The notes under the pieces: generated by a model
The model's input: the letters and a program-made list of their open reading frames with translations, nothing else
Told to the model about the DNA's origin: nothing
Databases searched by the model: none
Program-made: the position numbers and the translations under genes
Source: Crotophaga sulcirostris
Taxonomy: Eukaryota; Chordata; Aves; Cuculiformes; Crotophagidae
Direction: 5' to 3'
Length of the DNA stretch: 64,000 nt
NCBI GenBank assembly: GCA_013397455.1
Contig: VYZB01000336.1
Span: forward strand, 329,674 to 393,673
Shown here: piece by piece, positions 35,565-46,790 of the stretch
How the letters are laid out: each line of letters starts with the position of its first letter
How positions within the stretch are numbered: position 1 is the first letter of the stretch

Positions 35565-36850
35565 TCATAGGGCTTGTGCTCCAACCCCTTCACCATCTTT
35601 GTTGCTCTTCTCTGGACACACTCCAGTATCTTGACATCCTTCTCAAACCGAGGAGCCCAGAACTGTATACAGGTGTGGCCTAACCAGTGCTGAGTATAAA
35701 GGGATGATAACTTCTCTGGTCCTGCTGGCCACACTGTTCCTGATGCAGGCCAGGATACCATTGGCCTTCTTGGCCACTTGAGCACACTGCTGGCTCATGT
35801 TGAGTTTCCTATCTACCAGTACTCCCAAGTCCCTTTCTGCCTGACTACTCTCCAGCCACTCTGTCCCCAGTCTATAGCTTTGCATGGGATTATTTTGTCC
35901 AAAATGTAGCACCCGGCATTTGGACTTATTAAACATGATCCTATTGGAATCGATCCATCCCTCCAGTCTGTCCTTTGTAGGGCCGTCCTACCCTCTAACA
36001 GATCGACACTTCCTCCCAGCTTGGTATCATCTGCAAACTTGCTAATGATGGACTCAATCCCCTCATCCAGATCATCAATAAAGATATTAAGCAGGACCGG
36101 GCCCAACACTGATCCCTGCAGGACACCACTAGGGACCAGCTGCCAACTGGATGAGTCACCATTCACTATCACTCTGTGGCCTTGGCCATCCAACCAATTC
36201 CTAATCCAGCACAGAGTGCTCCCATCCAAGCCACGGGCTGCCAGCTTCTGCAGGAGTCTGCTGTGGGAGGCAGTGTCAAAGGCCTTGCTGAAGTCCAGGT
36301 ATACTACATCCACAGCCTTCCCCTCGTCCACCAGACGAGTCACATGGTCATAAAAGGAGATCAGGTTGGTCAGGCAGGACCTACCCCTCCTAAATCCATG
36401 CTATCTGGGCCTGATCTCTCGGTTATTCTGCAGGTGCCTCATGATTGCACCCAGGATTATCTGCTCCATAATTTTACCTGGAAACGAGGTCAGGCTGACA
36501 GGTCTGTAATTACTTGGATCGTCCTGACGGCCCTTCTTTTGGATGTGCGTCATGTTGGCCAACTTCCAGTCATCTGGGACCTCTCCAGTGAGCCAAGACT
36601 GTTGAAAAATGATGGAGAGCGGCTTAGCAAATTCATCTGCCAGCTCTCTCATCACCCTAGGATGGATCCCATTTGGTCCCATGGACTTATGAGGATCCAA
36701 GTGGCTCAGCAGGTCTCTAACTTCTTCCTCTTGGATTACACGGGAGCTATATTGCATCCTGACCCCATCCATCACTACGGAAGACTAGTTGTGCAGTGGA
36801 CAATCTGCCTTACTGTTGAAAGTGGAGGCAAAGAAGGCAAAGAGTATAGA
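35565..36850 (-). pseudogene. CR1 ORF2 pseudogene, copy 2
   Basis: The order matches copy 1: linker and fingers (36401-36850, with VIQEEEVRDLLSHLD), palm with FADD at 36026-36037, then post-palm blocks. It has the same TAG before HGF (36401-36403) and the same deletion near 35968-35985. The C-terminal part is hidden by the gap. It cannot encode a full reverse transcriptase. Confidence 0.92.
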
Positions 36851-37120
36851 AGAAAAACAGAGCTGAACTTTGATCTAACATTTTACTAACTGAATCCAGT
36901 CGGGTCATGAAAGTGCACATACCAGTTTATCAGATGAAAGTTTAATCCATTCAACCTCCGCATTTCTTCATTCAAATACAGGTTTTACTCATTTCTTTGG
37001 TCAAAAAAACTGATATGGGCAAAATCCTGACTAAGGTCACAAATTAATTTCATGGTTTTTCATTTGTGAAGTCAAATGCATTAACAAACTACCTATATTG
37101 CACCTAGTTTGGATGCATAT

Positions 37121-37460
37121 TCTAGCAGGATTCCAGTACTTGAAATGGGCTACAGGAAAGCTGGGGAGGGGCTCTTGATCAGGGAGTGCAGGGATAGCAC
37201 AAGTAGGAATGAATTGAAGACAAAAGAGGGGAGATTGAGATGAGATCTTAGGAAGAAATGTTTTCCTGTGAGGGTGGTGAGGCACTGGCACAGGTTGCCC
37301 AGAGACATGGTGGCTACCTCATCCTTGGAGGTGTTCAAGGCCAGGATGGGGCTTTGAGTACCCTGATCCAGTGGGAGATGTCCCTGCTCATGGCAGAGGT
37401 GTTCGAACTGGATGGGCTTTAAGGTCCCATCCAACCCAATACATTCTATGATTCTATGAA
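37121..37460 (+). mobile_element. CR1 3' end (group A)
   Basis: It begins at the FQYLKWATGKLGRGS-like block and ends in CATTCTATGATTCTATG. Confidence 0.92.
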
Positions 37461-38516
37461 ATTCTGGCCGAGAGTCCCTTTCTCCAGAGACTCTTTCTGC
37501 ACTTAGATGTTGTGTAATTTAAAATACAGCATTTTGATTTAATATACTGTATAAGTAGACCAAAATTTTATTCACTTTTACAGCAATAGATTTTGTGTTC
37601 CTAAAGAAGTCTGATCTGAAACTTGCTTACAGAACTGGGATTTTTAGGGAATATTTCTACTTAATTGAAGAGAAACATCTGGTTTTGATAGATGTCTTTT
37701 TCTGATCCCTATGATTAAATAAATTAATATATGAGGCACAATATTTTCTGGATTTGAAGTGATTACCCTTCTGACAGCAAGGGCAAATTAGTAACTGGAA
37801 ATCATGATAAATAGTCAAATTAGGGGGAAAAACTGCCATTTCCTCTTTGTACATTTTTTTAATGTCGCTGCACCTGTATTTAACACAAAAATGTCAATTA
37901 TTTCATGTTGTAGAGGACCATGTACCGATGTGTTTCTATCAAGTGTGTGTGTGAGGTGAAAAAGAGCCTGTTAGGGACCGTATGTGCCATAACTGCACCA
38001 TTACACTAGCTGTCAGTTGGAGTATTTTGATGGATACTTATTAATGCAAATGGTTTTCAATTTTTCCTGTCTTTGTTGGGAGAGAAACCAAGGCACCTCT
38101 ATTCCATCTTTTTTTTCCTAATTAATTGGCATAATTGGTAGAAATGGACCATTTGGGAGTGAAAACTCTTTTAGTACCCAGCAGAAATTGTTGTTTGTCT
38201 ATACAAGTGACAGTGGTTTAAATTGAAATGTTTGGTCCAAACCTTTATTTTTGACACGAGAAGTGAATTTAGTTCAATTCTTTTTGTTATAGTATCCTCT
38301 GTTTTTTGTTTCGTGTCTCCCTCTTTCTCTTTTATGTAGGAAGTCAGAGACCATTAGTATTTATGTGCTTTTATATTACAGATAGCAGTCAAGGAATACA
38401 GGAAACTGAGTCTCCAAGCAACGTACTGGGCTTTGAGATAGGTGTTCTGGAACTTATAAAATAAAAGAAAATATGATAATGTTTAGATTTGTTTCTTAAA
38501 GGTGGAGCTCTTAAAA
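37461..38516. other. Single-copy AT-rich intron
   Basis: About 1 kb with nothing recognised beyond a short (GT) run near 37940. Confidence 0.5.
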
Positions 38517-38807
38517 TGATGTTGTTCTCCTAAGTAACAAGTGATAGGATGAGAGGAAGTGGCCTCATGTTGTGCCTGGGGAGGCTTAGATTGGATATTA
38601 GGGTGAATTTCTTTATTGAAAGAGTGTTGAAGCACTGGAAAAGACTGCCTAGAGCAGTAATGGAGTCATCCTCCCTGGAGGGGTTCAAAGCATATGTAGA
38701 CATGGTGCTTCAGGACATGGTTTAGTAGGCGTGGTGGTGTTGAGCTGATGGTTAGACTCGATGACCTTAGAGGTCTTTTCCAACATAAAGGAGTCCATGA
38801 TTCTACA
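38517..38807 (+). mobile_element. CR1 3' end (group B)
   Basis: It starts in the ORF2 C-terminus and ends in a short GTCCATGATTCTA tail. The next CR1 begins at once. Confidence 0.9.
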
Positions 38808-39118
38808 GGAAACTTGGGGAGGGGCTCTTGATCAGGGAGTGCAGGAAAAAGAAGAGGAGAAATGATTTTGAGCTGAAAGATGGGAGATTTAGATGAGATG
38901 TGAGGAAGAAATGTTTTCCTGTGAGGTCGGGGAGGCACTGGCACAGGTTTCCCAGAGGTATGGTGGTTACTCCATCCCTGGAGGGTGTTCAAGGTCAGTT
39001 TGGATGGGGCTTTGAGCAACCTGATGCAGCGGGAGGTGTCTCTGGCCATGGCACAGAGCTTGAAACTGGGTGGGCTTTAAGGTTCCTTGTGACCCAAACT
39101 ATTCTATAATTCTATGAA
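38808..39118 (+). mobile_element. CR1 3' end (group A), tandem to the previous
   Basis: It begins at CAGGAAACTTGGGGAGGGGC directly after the previous tail and ends in ATTCTATAATTCTATG. Confidence 0.9.
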
Positions 39119-39604
39119 AAGGACTACAGATGGATTAATAGTTTAGTTAAATAAATGACGATAGTGTCTGAAATCATGTTAATGCTGCAATTTCAAAACC
39201 ACAGCAGTCTAAACCTCTTTCCTTCAACTTTTAATTTGTGAATCAAGCTTGAAAAAACTTTATATGATTAATTATGCAGCTTTGGAGAAAGAGGCACTGT
39301 GGAGTAAAAGAAATACTGATCTACTAATTAGAGGAAGGTAAATTTTCTTGTGTTTACTTAGGTTTTTTTAATTTATTTTGTTTTTTATTGTTCTTATCAT
39401 TGTGTAATACTTCTCTAGTTCTTAAATACTATTAAGGCAATTTTTGGATATCATGTGCTAATCAGTTTATTCAGTGCATGAGATTTAACAATTCTACAGT
39501 GTGGTCTTACGCCAATATTTGTGCATGAGATGAATTTCTCTTTTCAAGTTGAAGAAAGCAGACTGTCTACTGGGAGAGTGATGTGTCCTGTATTAAAGGG
39601 ACAT
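39119..39604. other. Single-copy AT-rich intron
   Basis: Nothing recognised. Confidence 0.5.
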
Positions 39605-39716
39605 TTTCAATGACAGGCTGTCCAGAGAAGTGGTAACTGAATGATCTTCATGGTCCTTTCCAACCCAAAAGCATTCTATGATTCTATGAGTGTATGATTC
39701 TATGAGTTTATGATTC
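39605..39716 (+). mobile_element. CR1 3' end with internal deletion and expanded tail
   Basis: A short AGGCTGTCCAGAGAAGTGGT piece joins the last 30 bp of UTR, so the intervening part is missing. The tail has about four imperfect repeats, more than neighbouring copies. Confidence 0.85.
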
Positions 39717-39984
39717 AATAGATTTGCAAAAACAGTGTACAGAATGGGACGTTTTTCTAAATGTAGAGCTGTAGAAAGCAGACTAGTAAGCTTTATTTCA
39801 GTAATAACTATGGTTAGTGTAAACTAAAGTAGATTAAGAAGTTGCAGGCTCGCACTTAGCTCTTGGCAGCTGCTTCTCAATTCAGCATTATGATTTTGGA
39901 GGTTTTAGCCTAAAAAGATGTCACCCCTAGTGTACCTGTGCAGTGGCTTGTGAAGGCTGGGCTGCAAGATGGAACCACAACAGT

Positions 39985-40133
39985 TCATAGAATCATAGAA
40001 CCATTTGATTGGAAAAGACCTTTGTAACCATCGAGTCCAATCGTACCTGTCCACTACTAAACCATATCTCTGACCACCTCATCTACTCATCTTTTAAACA
40101 CCTCCAGGGATGGTGACTCAGCTATTTCCCTGG
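39985..40133 (-). mobile_element. CR1 3' end (group E)
   Basis: The inverted tail CATAGAATCATAGAACCATT is followed by about 125 bp of 3' region, truncated near 40133. Confidence 0.9.
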
Positions 40134-40727
40134 AAGAAGGAAGCCAGAGAAGGAAAGAAGGCTTCTTGAGTCAATTTGGCCATAGGAACTCTAACCCACT
40201 GCATGGACACTTCCTTACTACAGAACTGAGGCTGGGTGAGGCCTAAGAGGGAGAACAGAGACAGATAGGAGTCACAAATGTGCTTCGAGTATGACACATG
40301 AGCACAGCACAGTAAGCACAAGCTCAGTAAACAGCACGGGCATAGGACTGGCAGCCCTGGCCGCTTCCAAGATGCCAAAGATCATACAATGGAAGATAAA
40401 CCCAGTCAAAATTCATGGTGAACAAAACTGCCTTTCAAACAGAAATTGTTTTGGAAAAGTTTTGATGGAGAAAAAACATAGGGTGGACCAATGCCCTGAG
40501 GGTTATTAGTATGCAGGGCAGCCAGGGTAACGCTGTGGCTTTCGCTCAGCTGCAGAATGCTGTAATCCTCTTTCTGTAGAAGGCTCAGGGAATAAAGTCC
40601 TCATTGTGCATTTGCACAGCACCAGTGACAATGGGGCACTGTTTGATGGCTGTTGTGGTCTGGAGGTACCACACCAGCTACAGTGTGCGCTGGTTTTGGA
40701 ATGTGCACTTGCAAGAAATGTGCATGT
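40134..40727. other. Single-copy intron
   Basis: Nothing recognised. Confidence 0.5.
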
Positions 40728-41030
40728 ATCAGAAAGCTGGGGAGGAGCTCTTGAGCAGGGAGTGCCGGGATAGGATGAGTGAGAATGGTTTGAAGCCGAA
40801 AGAGGGGAGATTAAGATGAGATCTTAGGAACAAATATTTTCCCATGAAGGGTGATGGTTGCCCAGGGAAGCTGTGGAAGCTTCTCCATCCCTGGAAGTGC
40901 TCAAACCCAGGCTGGATGGGGGTTTGTGCAACCTGATGCAGTAGAGGATGTCCCTGCCCATGCCAGGAGGGGTGGAAGTGCATAGACATTAAAGGTCACT
41001 TCCAACATGAACGATTCTATGATTCTATGA
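40728..41030 (+). mobile_element. CR1 3' end (group A)
   Basis: It begins at the YQKAGEELLSRECRDR-like block and ends in GATTCTATGATTCTATG. Confidence 0.92.
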
Positions 41031-41293
41031 ATTAAAAGAAGCTGTTATCAATGACGAAGGTTATGGAACAATGTCTTTGGCTCCCGCCACAACTGTCTTC
41101 ATAAGTTTGTAACTGCATTTTCTACAAGCTCACTAAAACTATCACAAATATTTGCTTCTCCTGTTAGCTTCCTCTCATGTAGCTCAGGGTTTGGATTATT
41201 TTCCTCTCCTTTTTTTTTTCCCTGAAATCATGTGAATCAAACCTTTACCCAGGTCTAATCAGGTGGAGAGCTGGAAGACACCTAAGAGAAATG

Positions 41294-41730
41294 TTCATAG
41301 AACAATGGAGTGTCCTGAGTTGGAACTGATCCACAAGAATCACCATATCCAGTTCCTGTCCCTGCATAGGACAACCCCAACATTCACACCATGTGTCTTA
41401 GGGCGCTGGCCAAATGCTGTTGAAATATTGTCAGGCTTGGTGTCATGACTGCTTCCCTGGGGAGCTGTTCCAGTGTTCCATCATCTTCTGGGGGAAGAAC
41501 CTTTTTCTAATATCCAACCTAATCCTGCACTGGCAAATTCCCTCCAGTCCTGTCATGGGTCACCAGAGAGAAGAGCTCAGCACCTGCTCCACCACCTTCT
41601 CCCCTTGTCAGGAAGCTGTAGACTACTATGAGGTCTCCACTCAGTCTCCTCTTCTCCAGGCTGAACAGACTAAGTGACTTCAGCTTATCCTCATACGCCT
41701 TTCCCTTTAAACCCTTCACCAACTTTGTGA
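41294..41730 (-). mobile_element. CR1 3' end (group C)
   Basis: The inverted group C terminus leads into UTR and ORF2 C-terminus ([15 protein letters not shown] in the minus frame). Confidence 0.92.
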
Positions 41731-41764
41731 AATTTGTTAAAACATAGTACAGTTTGTAACATCA

Positions 41765-41900
41765 TTGAAGAATCAGAACGGTTCAGGTAGGAATTGACCT
41801 TAAAGATCACCTGGTTCCAAGCCTCCTGCTATGGGCAAGGACACCTTCCACTGGATCAGGTTTCTCAAAGCCACAACTAACCTGGCCTTAAACAACTCAA
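41765..41900 (-). mobile_element. CR1 3' end (group A), old
   Basis: A diverged inverted tail and 3' region lie just right of the group C copy, in the same orientation. Confidence 0.85.
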
Positions 41901-42137
41901 AAGTGCATAGCCTTTCTAATCTGTGGTAGAGCTGGAGGATATCCTCTGGCATAGGGTCAGAGTGACGCTTTTTGTGCAAGTCCTCGTGTAAAGGGAAGAG
42001 TGACTAGAGGCAGGAATGGAGATTTGGGGTGAAAAAATACTTTCTTTTTAAGCAGTTTGACATTCTTTTCATTCTTCATTTGGACCAGTTTACCAATTCA
42101 CCATTTAACCTGGAGGACATGCACAATCTGTCCTCAC

Positions 42138-42370
42138 GTTATGCCAAGGGAAGTTCAGATTAGCTATTGTGCAAAATTTCTTCACTGAAAGGGTTCCCAG
42201 GCATTGGCTGATGCTGCCCAAGGAGGTATGGATTCCCCTTCCCTGGAGGGATTTGAAAGATGGGCAGTCAAGGTGCTCAGGGATGTGATTTAGTAGTGGA
42301 CAGGTTCAGTTGGACTTGATGATCTCAAAGGTCCTTTCCAAACACATGACTTTATTATTCTACGGTTCTG
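42138..42370 (+). mobile_element. CR1 3' end (group E)
   Basis: It begins in the ORF2 C-terminus (KFRLAIVQNFFTERV-like, frameshifted) and ends in a decayed tail near 42370. Confidence 0.9.
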
Positions 42371-42487
42371 ATGCAAGCTTCGTCTCCCTGGTCTGTGTGT
42401 GCAGGCATGTGCCTTGGACAAAACAAGATCTGCAAGGTTTTGTGTCCATGTCTTCTTGTGAATGTGTGTGCTGGCATGGTTTTATGG

Positions 42488-42626
42488 AATTATAGAATCA
42501 CAGAATCATTTAGATTGGAAATGACCTTTAAGATCATTGAGTCCAGCCGTAAACCTAATAATCCCAACTCCACCACTAAACCATGTCCTTAAGCACCGCA
42601 TCTACATGTGTTTCAAATCCATCCAG
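42488..42626 (-). mobile_element. CR1 3' end (group B)
   Basis: The inverted tail ATAGAATCACAGAATCATTT is followed by about 120 bp of 3' region. Confidence 0.9.
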
Positions 42627-43354
42627 AGTGCTTCTGGTTTACAAGCCTTGCTTTGTTTGTTTATTGTGAGCCCACTTTTTATATACCAACCCCTCCACCC
42701 AAACCTCTCAAAAAATCTCAACCGCAGCCTTGATTTTTGATTTTCCAGAACCTCAAACAGTGAAACACATCCAACATACAACTGCAAAACAAATCTTAGT
42801 TCTTAGTTTAGAGATGTAAATATTTTTGGTATATAACCACTTTTCTTTTCTCCTTCCTCACAGAAATACTTGCAATCAAAAGGCATCTAGTTGCAGTGGT
42901 GCCCTGAGAGAGGAGCAGGCAGAGCCTTGGCAAAAGGCCCCAAAGCCACTGCCCCATCTGCATAACATTATCCACATGGGTAGGTTTTCTTCATCGAAAT
43001 CAACAGGACCGTATGGCAATATTCAGATCTAAAATTATTTCAAATGGATTCCCATGTAGTTACAGTTCCGTATTTCCAATCTTGGTGATTTCAATTTGGA
43101 AACTCATTCAAGTGGATAATATAATGCTGGACTGCTCCTTCTGTCTTCCCTTGGAGCTGGCAAACTTATAAAAATAACTTTATTATGAGGAAACTTCACA
43201 GGTTGGGAATAGGTCAGGGTGTTTTGAATTTATTTGCTCCATGTTTAAAATTGAGTAAAATTTTCTGTTGCTGCTCAACATTTGAGTCAGAGTGAGTGAA
43301 GTTTGAAGACTTCTAAGATTTTCCTAGTCACAAGAGATATATTACATTTAACAA
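42627..43354. other. Single-copy intron
   Basis: Nothing recognised. Confidence 0.5.
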
Positions 43355-43556
43355 ATGACCAGCAAGATGAGGGAGGCGATTCTGCTTCCCTGCTCCACTT
43401 TGGTGAGACGTCACCAAAGCCCTGCATTCAGCTTTGGAGTCCTCAGCACAAGAAGGGCATGATATGTTGGTGCAAGTCCAGAGGAGACCACAAAGATGAT
43501 CTGAGCACCTCGCAAACAGACACGCTAAGAGAGATGGGGTTGTTCAGTCTGAAGAA
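43355..43556 (+). mobile_element. CR1 internal fragment without 3' end
   Basis: It covers the post-palm block to LFSLKK-like sequence and stops at the junction with an inverted CR1. Confidence 0.88.
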
Positions 43557-43935
43557 GATCATCCAGTCCAACCACAAAGCCATCCCCACTGTGCCTGATA
43601 AATCATGTCCCAATGCGCCATGGCTACACGGCTTTTGAATGCTTCCAGGGATAGAGACTCCACCACTGCCCTGGGCAACCTCTTCCAATCCTTCACTGTT
43701 CTTTCAGTAGAGACATTTTTCCTAATATCCAGTCTAATCCTCTCCCGGAACAACTTGAGTTCATTTACTCTCGTTCCATAACATGTTACTCGGGAGAAGA
43801 GACAAACACTCACTTCATCACGACCTCATTACAGAGATTACCAGAGAGCAATGAGGTCTTCCCTCAGCCTCCTCTTCTTCAGGCTAAGTAGCCTCTGGTT
43901 CCTCACCTTATGCAATTCATACTGAAGTGTTCAGG
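43557..43935 (-). mobile_element. CR1 without terminal tail (group B)
   Basis: It starts at ATCATCCAGTCCAACCACAA, a few dozen bases inside the usual end. It continues to the ORF2 C-terminus (RIRLDIRKNVSTERTVKDW in the minus frame). Confidence 0.88.
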
Positions 43936-44730
43936 TTCTAACCAAGAACCTTTGTGCAAGTGTCCAGGCAAACTGGGTGCAAGAAGTCCTGCTTCTTGGA
44001 TGTCCAAGTAAACACTGATACCAGCCTGAGAAGGCAAGAGAGGACCAGAGGTTCACCTTCTGTACTTGTGGGTTACAAGATGCTGGGGTCTATATTGGGT
44101 CGGGTACTTGACGGTGCCTTGACTTTGCTTTTTAACTGTATCTGGGCTCATTCAGGGCTTGGTCAGAGCTTTGGGACCTGAAAGAGTACAGTTCAATTCC
44201 TTTGTTGGCTGTGGTTTGATAAGGGACAGAAAAATGTTCCAGCTTTTGAAGGGTTATAGGCGAGCATTCTTCAACTGTTACAAAAGCATCATCATCTTAA
44301 CAGTGAGAGATGGAAAGAGATGAATAAATAGCAGTGGAAAATCTCTTGTTTGGAGAGAACCTGTGACTTTTGTCCTTTGGAGGACTAGTAGCTGAGAGCA
44401 GAATAAGGAGAAAATGTTCTTTGAGTTGAGATCTCACCGTTCATCAAGAGAATTGTACATCAAGGAGAAGAGGGAGCAGTAAACCTTACCTGAGTTTTGC
44501 TTCCTGTTCTTTTCTGTCATTGAAATACAGCACATATTCAGGGAGTGAACAGGAACAAAACACTGTATAAAAACTATATCCTTTCTTATAATTTGATAAG
44601 AAACTTTGCAAGTACATTAAAATAAATGGTGTAGCTGGGCCGATACAAATTATTCCAGTATATTTTAACATATCTGAAGTCAAAATTCTGGAGGGCTCAG
44701 TCAAGGTGTTTCAATTCCTGGGCAGAAATC
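43936..44730. other. Single-copy intron
   Basis: Nothing recognised. Confidence 0.5.
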
Positions 44731-44880
44731 ATAATTGTAGAATGGTTTGGGTTGGAAGGGACATTAAAGCTTATCCAGTTTCAACCTCCCTGCCATGGGC
44801 AGGGACACCTCCCACTGGATCAGGTTGCCCAAAACCCTATCCAACCTGGTCTTGAACACCTCCACAGATGGGGCATCCTT
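44731..44880 (-). mobile_element. CR1 3' end (group A)
   Basis: The inverted tail TAGAATGGTTTGGGTTGGAA is followed by about 130 bp of 3' region. Confidence 0.9.
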
Positions 44881-45462
44881 GTTCCTAACAAGGAGACATT
44901 GTTAGGTTAAAAGAAAGGAGTTAAAATAAATGGAATTAAAAGAAAGCAAAACATGGAAGCTGTGATTTATTATCATATTTAATAGAGTACGGTATTTTTC
45001 TGGTGAAAAAGCTGATTCATTAAGGGTGTGTGATGGGAGCAGTTTGATATCCATTGGGTATCCATCACAACAGCAGTCTCGATTGCTGTTAGATGTTTTA
45101 TTACTCAGATTATGCTCAGATTAGACTTTTTCCTTGTTTTAGTTCTCTGGGGCTTTTAAAAAGCTGGAATGATGCATTCAGGGCACACCGTCCATTGCCT
45201 TTGCTGTGTACTTTCATTGTGCAAAGAGGGAAGGGCTCTACATCTGCAGTGAAGTCCCCATTTGTTTCTTTTTCGTTCACATGCATTATTGTAGCAAGGC
45301 AGTTTGTTTCCTTAATGAACACTATTCTAGTGTTCCCAGAAGCCTTTCACTACATGGAAGTGGGAGAATTTTAATTTCAAGAATGGAACGAGAAACTGTC
45401 CTTTGTTTTGTAAATGAGAGTAGGGAGAGCATTATAATCAAGATATATTTAGCTGTCAATGT
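44881..45462. other. Single-copy intron
   Basis: Nothing recognised. Confidence 0.5.
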
Positions 45463-45882
45463 GCACTTGCAACCCAAAAGGCCAACTCTATCCTGGGCTG
45501 CATCAAAAGAAGTGTGGGTAGCAGGGTGAGGGAAGGAATTCTGGCTATCTGGTTTGGTGAGATCTCACCTCCAATAATGTATCCAACTTTGGGGTACTCA
45601 GCACAGGAAAGGCATGGATATTTTGGAGAAGGTTAAGAGGAGGTCACCAAAACTATTAAAGACCTGGAAGACTTCCCATATGAAGAGACACTGAGAGAGT
45701 TGAGGTTGCTCAGCCTGGAGAAGGGAAAACTCGAAGGAGATCTTATTTCAGCCCTTCAATACTTAAATGGGACTGATAAGAAAGATGGGGAAAAACTTTT
45801 AGCAGGATCTGTATTAACAGAACAGTGAGTGATGATTTTAAACTAAAAGAAAGGAGGTTTAGACTAGATACTAAGAAGAAAA
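45463..45882 (+). mobile_element. Older CR1 (group A), 5' segment, interrupted
   Basis: It starts at the KANSILGCIKRSVGS-like block and runs to ACTAAGAAGAAA, where another CR1 begins. Its missing 3' end resumes at 46577. Confidence 0.9.
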
Positions 45883-46576
45883 AGCAAAAAGGGACCTCGG
45901 AGTGCTGGTTGACAGGAAGCTCAACATGAGCCAGCAGTGTGCCCAGGTGGCCAAGAAGGCCAATGGCATCCTGGCCTGCATTAGGAATAGTGTGGCGAGC
46001 AGGACCAGAGAAGTTATCGTCCCCCTCTACTTGGCACTGGTCAGGCCTCGTCTTGAATACTGTGTACAGTTCTGGGCCCCTCAGTTTGGGAAAGATGTCA
46101 GGATACTGGAGGGTGTCCAAAGGAGGGCAACAAAGATGGTGAAGGGACTGGAGCACAAGCCCTACAAGGAGCGACTGAGGGAGCTGGGGTTGTTTAGTCT
46201 GGAGAAGAGGAGGCTCAGGGGAGACCTTATTGGTCTGTACAACTACCTAAAAGGAGGTTGTAGTCAGGTAGGGGTTGGTCTCTTCTCTCAGGTGACCAGT
46301 GACAGAACTAGAGGGCACGGACTTAAGCTTCATCAGAGAAAGTTTAGACTTGATGTTAGGAAAAAGTTCTTCACTGAAAGGGTGATTGGCCATTGTAATG
46401 TGCTGCCCAGGGAGATGATGGAGTTGACGACTCTGGAGGTGTTTAAGGGAAGACTGGATGAGGCACTTAGTGCCATGGTTTAGATGATGGGTTGGTGTTA
46501 GTGTTGGCTTATAGGTTGGACTTGATGATCTCAGAGGTCCTTTCCAACCTTGTGATACTGTGATACTGTGATACTG
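45883..46576 (+). mobile_element. Young CR1 (group D) nested in an older CR1
   Basis: It begins at [19 protein letters not shown] and ends in at least three GATACTGT repeats. It is the same group as the 18 kb and 35 kb copies, but in the opposite orientation. Confidence 0.93.
45902..46483 (+). pseudogene. CR1 ORF2 C-terminal fragment, open
   Basis: An unbroken 193-codon frame runs from [19 protein letters not shown] to the natural ORF2 C-terminus (ALSAMV). No RT palm or endonuclease is present, so it is only a 5'-truncated remnant. The open frame fits a recent insertion. Confidence 0.88.
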
Positions 46577-46790
46577 TGAAATTTTTCACAGTGAGGGCGG
46601 TGAAACACTCCCATATGTTGCCCAGAGAGGTGGTAGATGCCCTATCTCTGGTAACTTTCAAGGTCAGGTTGGATAGGCCTGTGAGCAACCTGATTGAGTT
46701 GAAGATGTCCCTGCTCCTGCAGGGTGGTCGGACTAGATGACCTTCATGGTTTCTTCCAGCACAAACCATTCTATGATTCTACGATTGTGT
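46577..46790 (+). mobile_element. Older CR1 (group A), 3' segment, resumed
   Basis: AATTTTTCACAGTGAGGGCG continues the block broken at 45882. It ends in ATTCTATGATTCTACG. Confidence 0.9.

Larger units (their letters stand above)
35110..36860 (-). mobile_element. Young CR1 (group D), copy 2 of a near-identical pair, with gap
   Basis: The inverted tail (GTATCACAGTATCACACAG) starts near 35120. The copy then parallels 18095-19637 at an offset of 17058 before the gap and 17082 after it. It extends about 140 bp further 5' than copy 1, to about 36860, into the FFASVF-to-fingers linker of ORF2. Flanks on both sides differ from those of copy 1. Confidence 0.93.

Noticed and set aside
18063..36860. 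A 17-kb segmental duplication
   Set aside because: Identity stops at the CR1 ends; sequences on both outer sides are unrelated.
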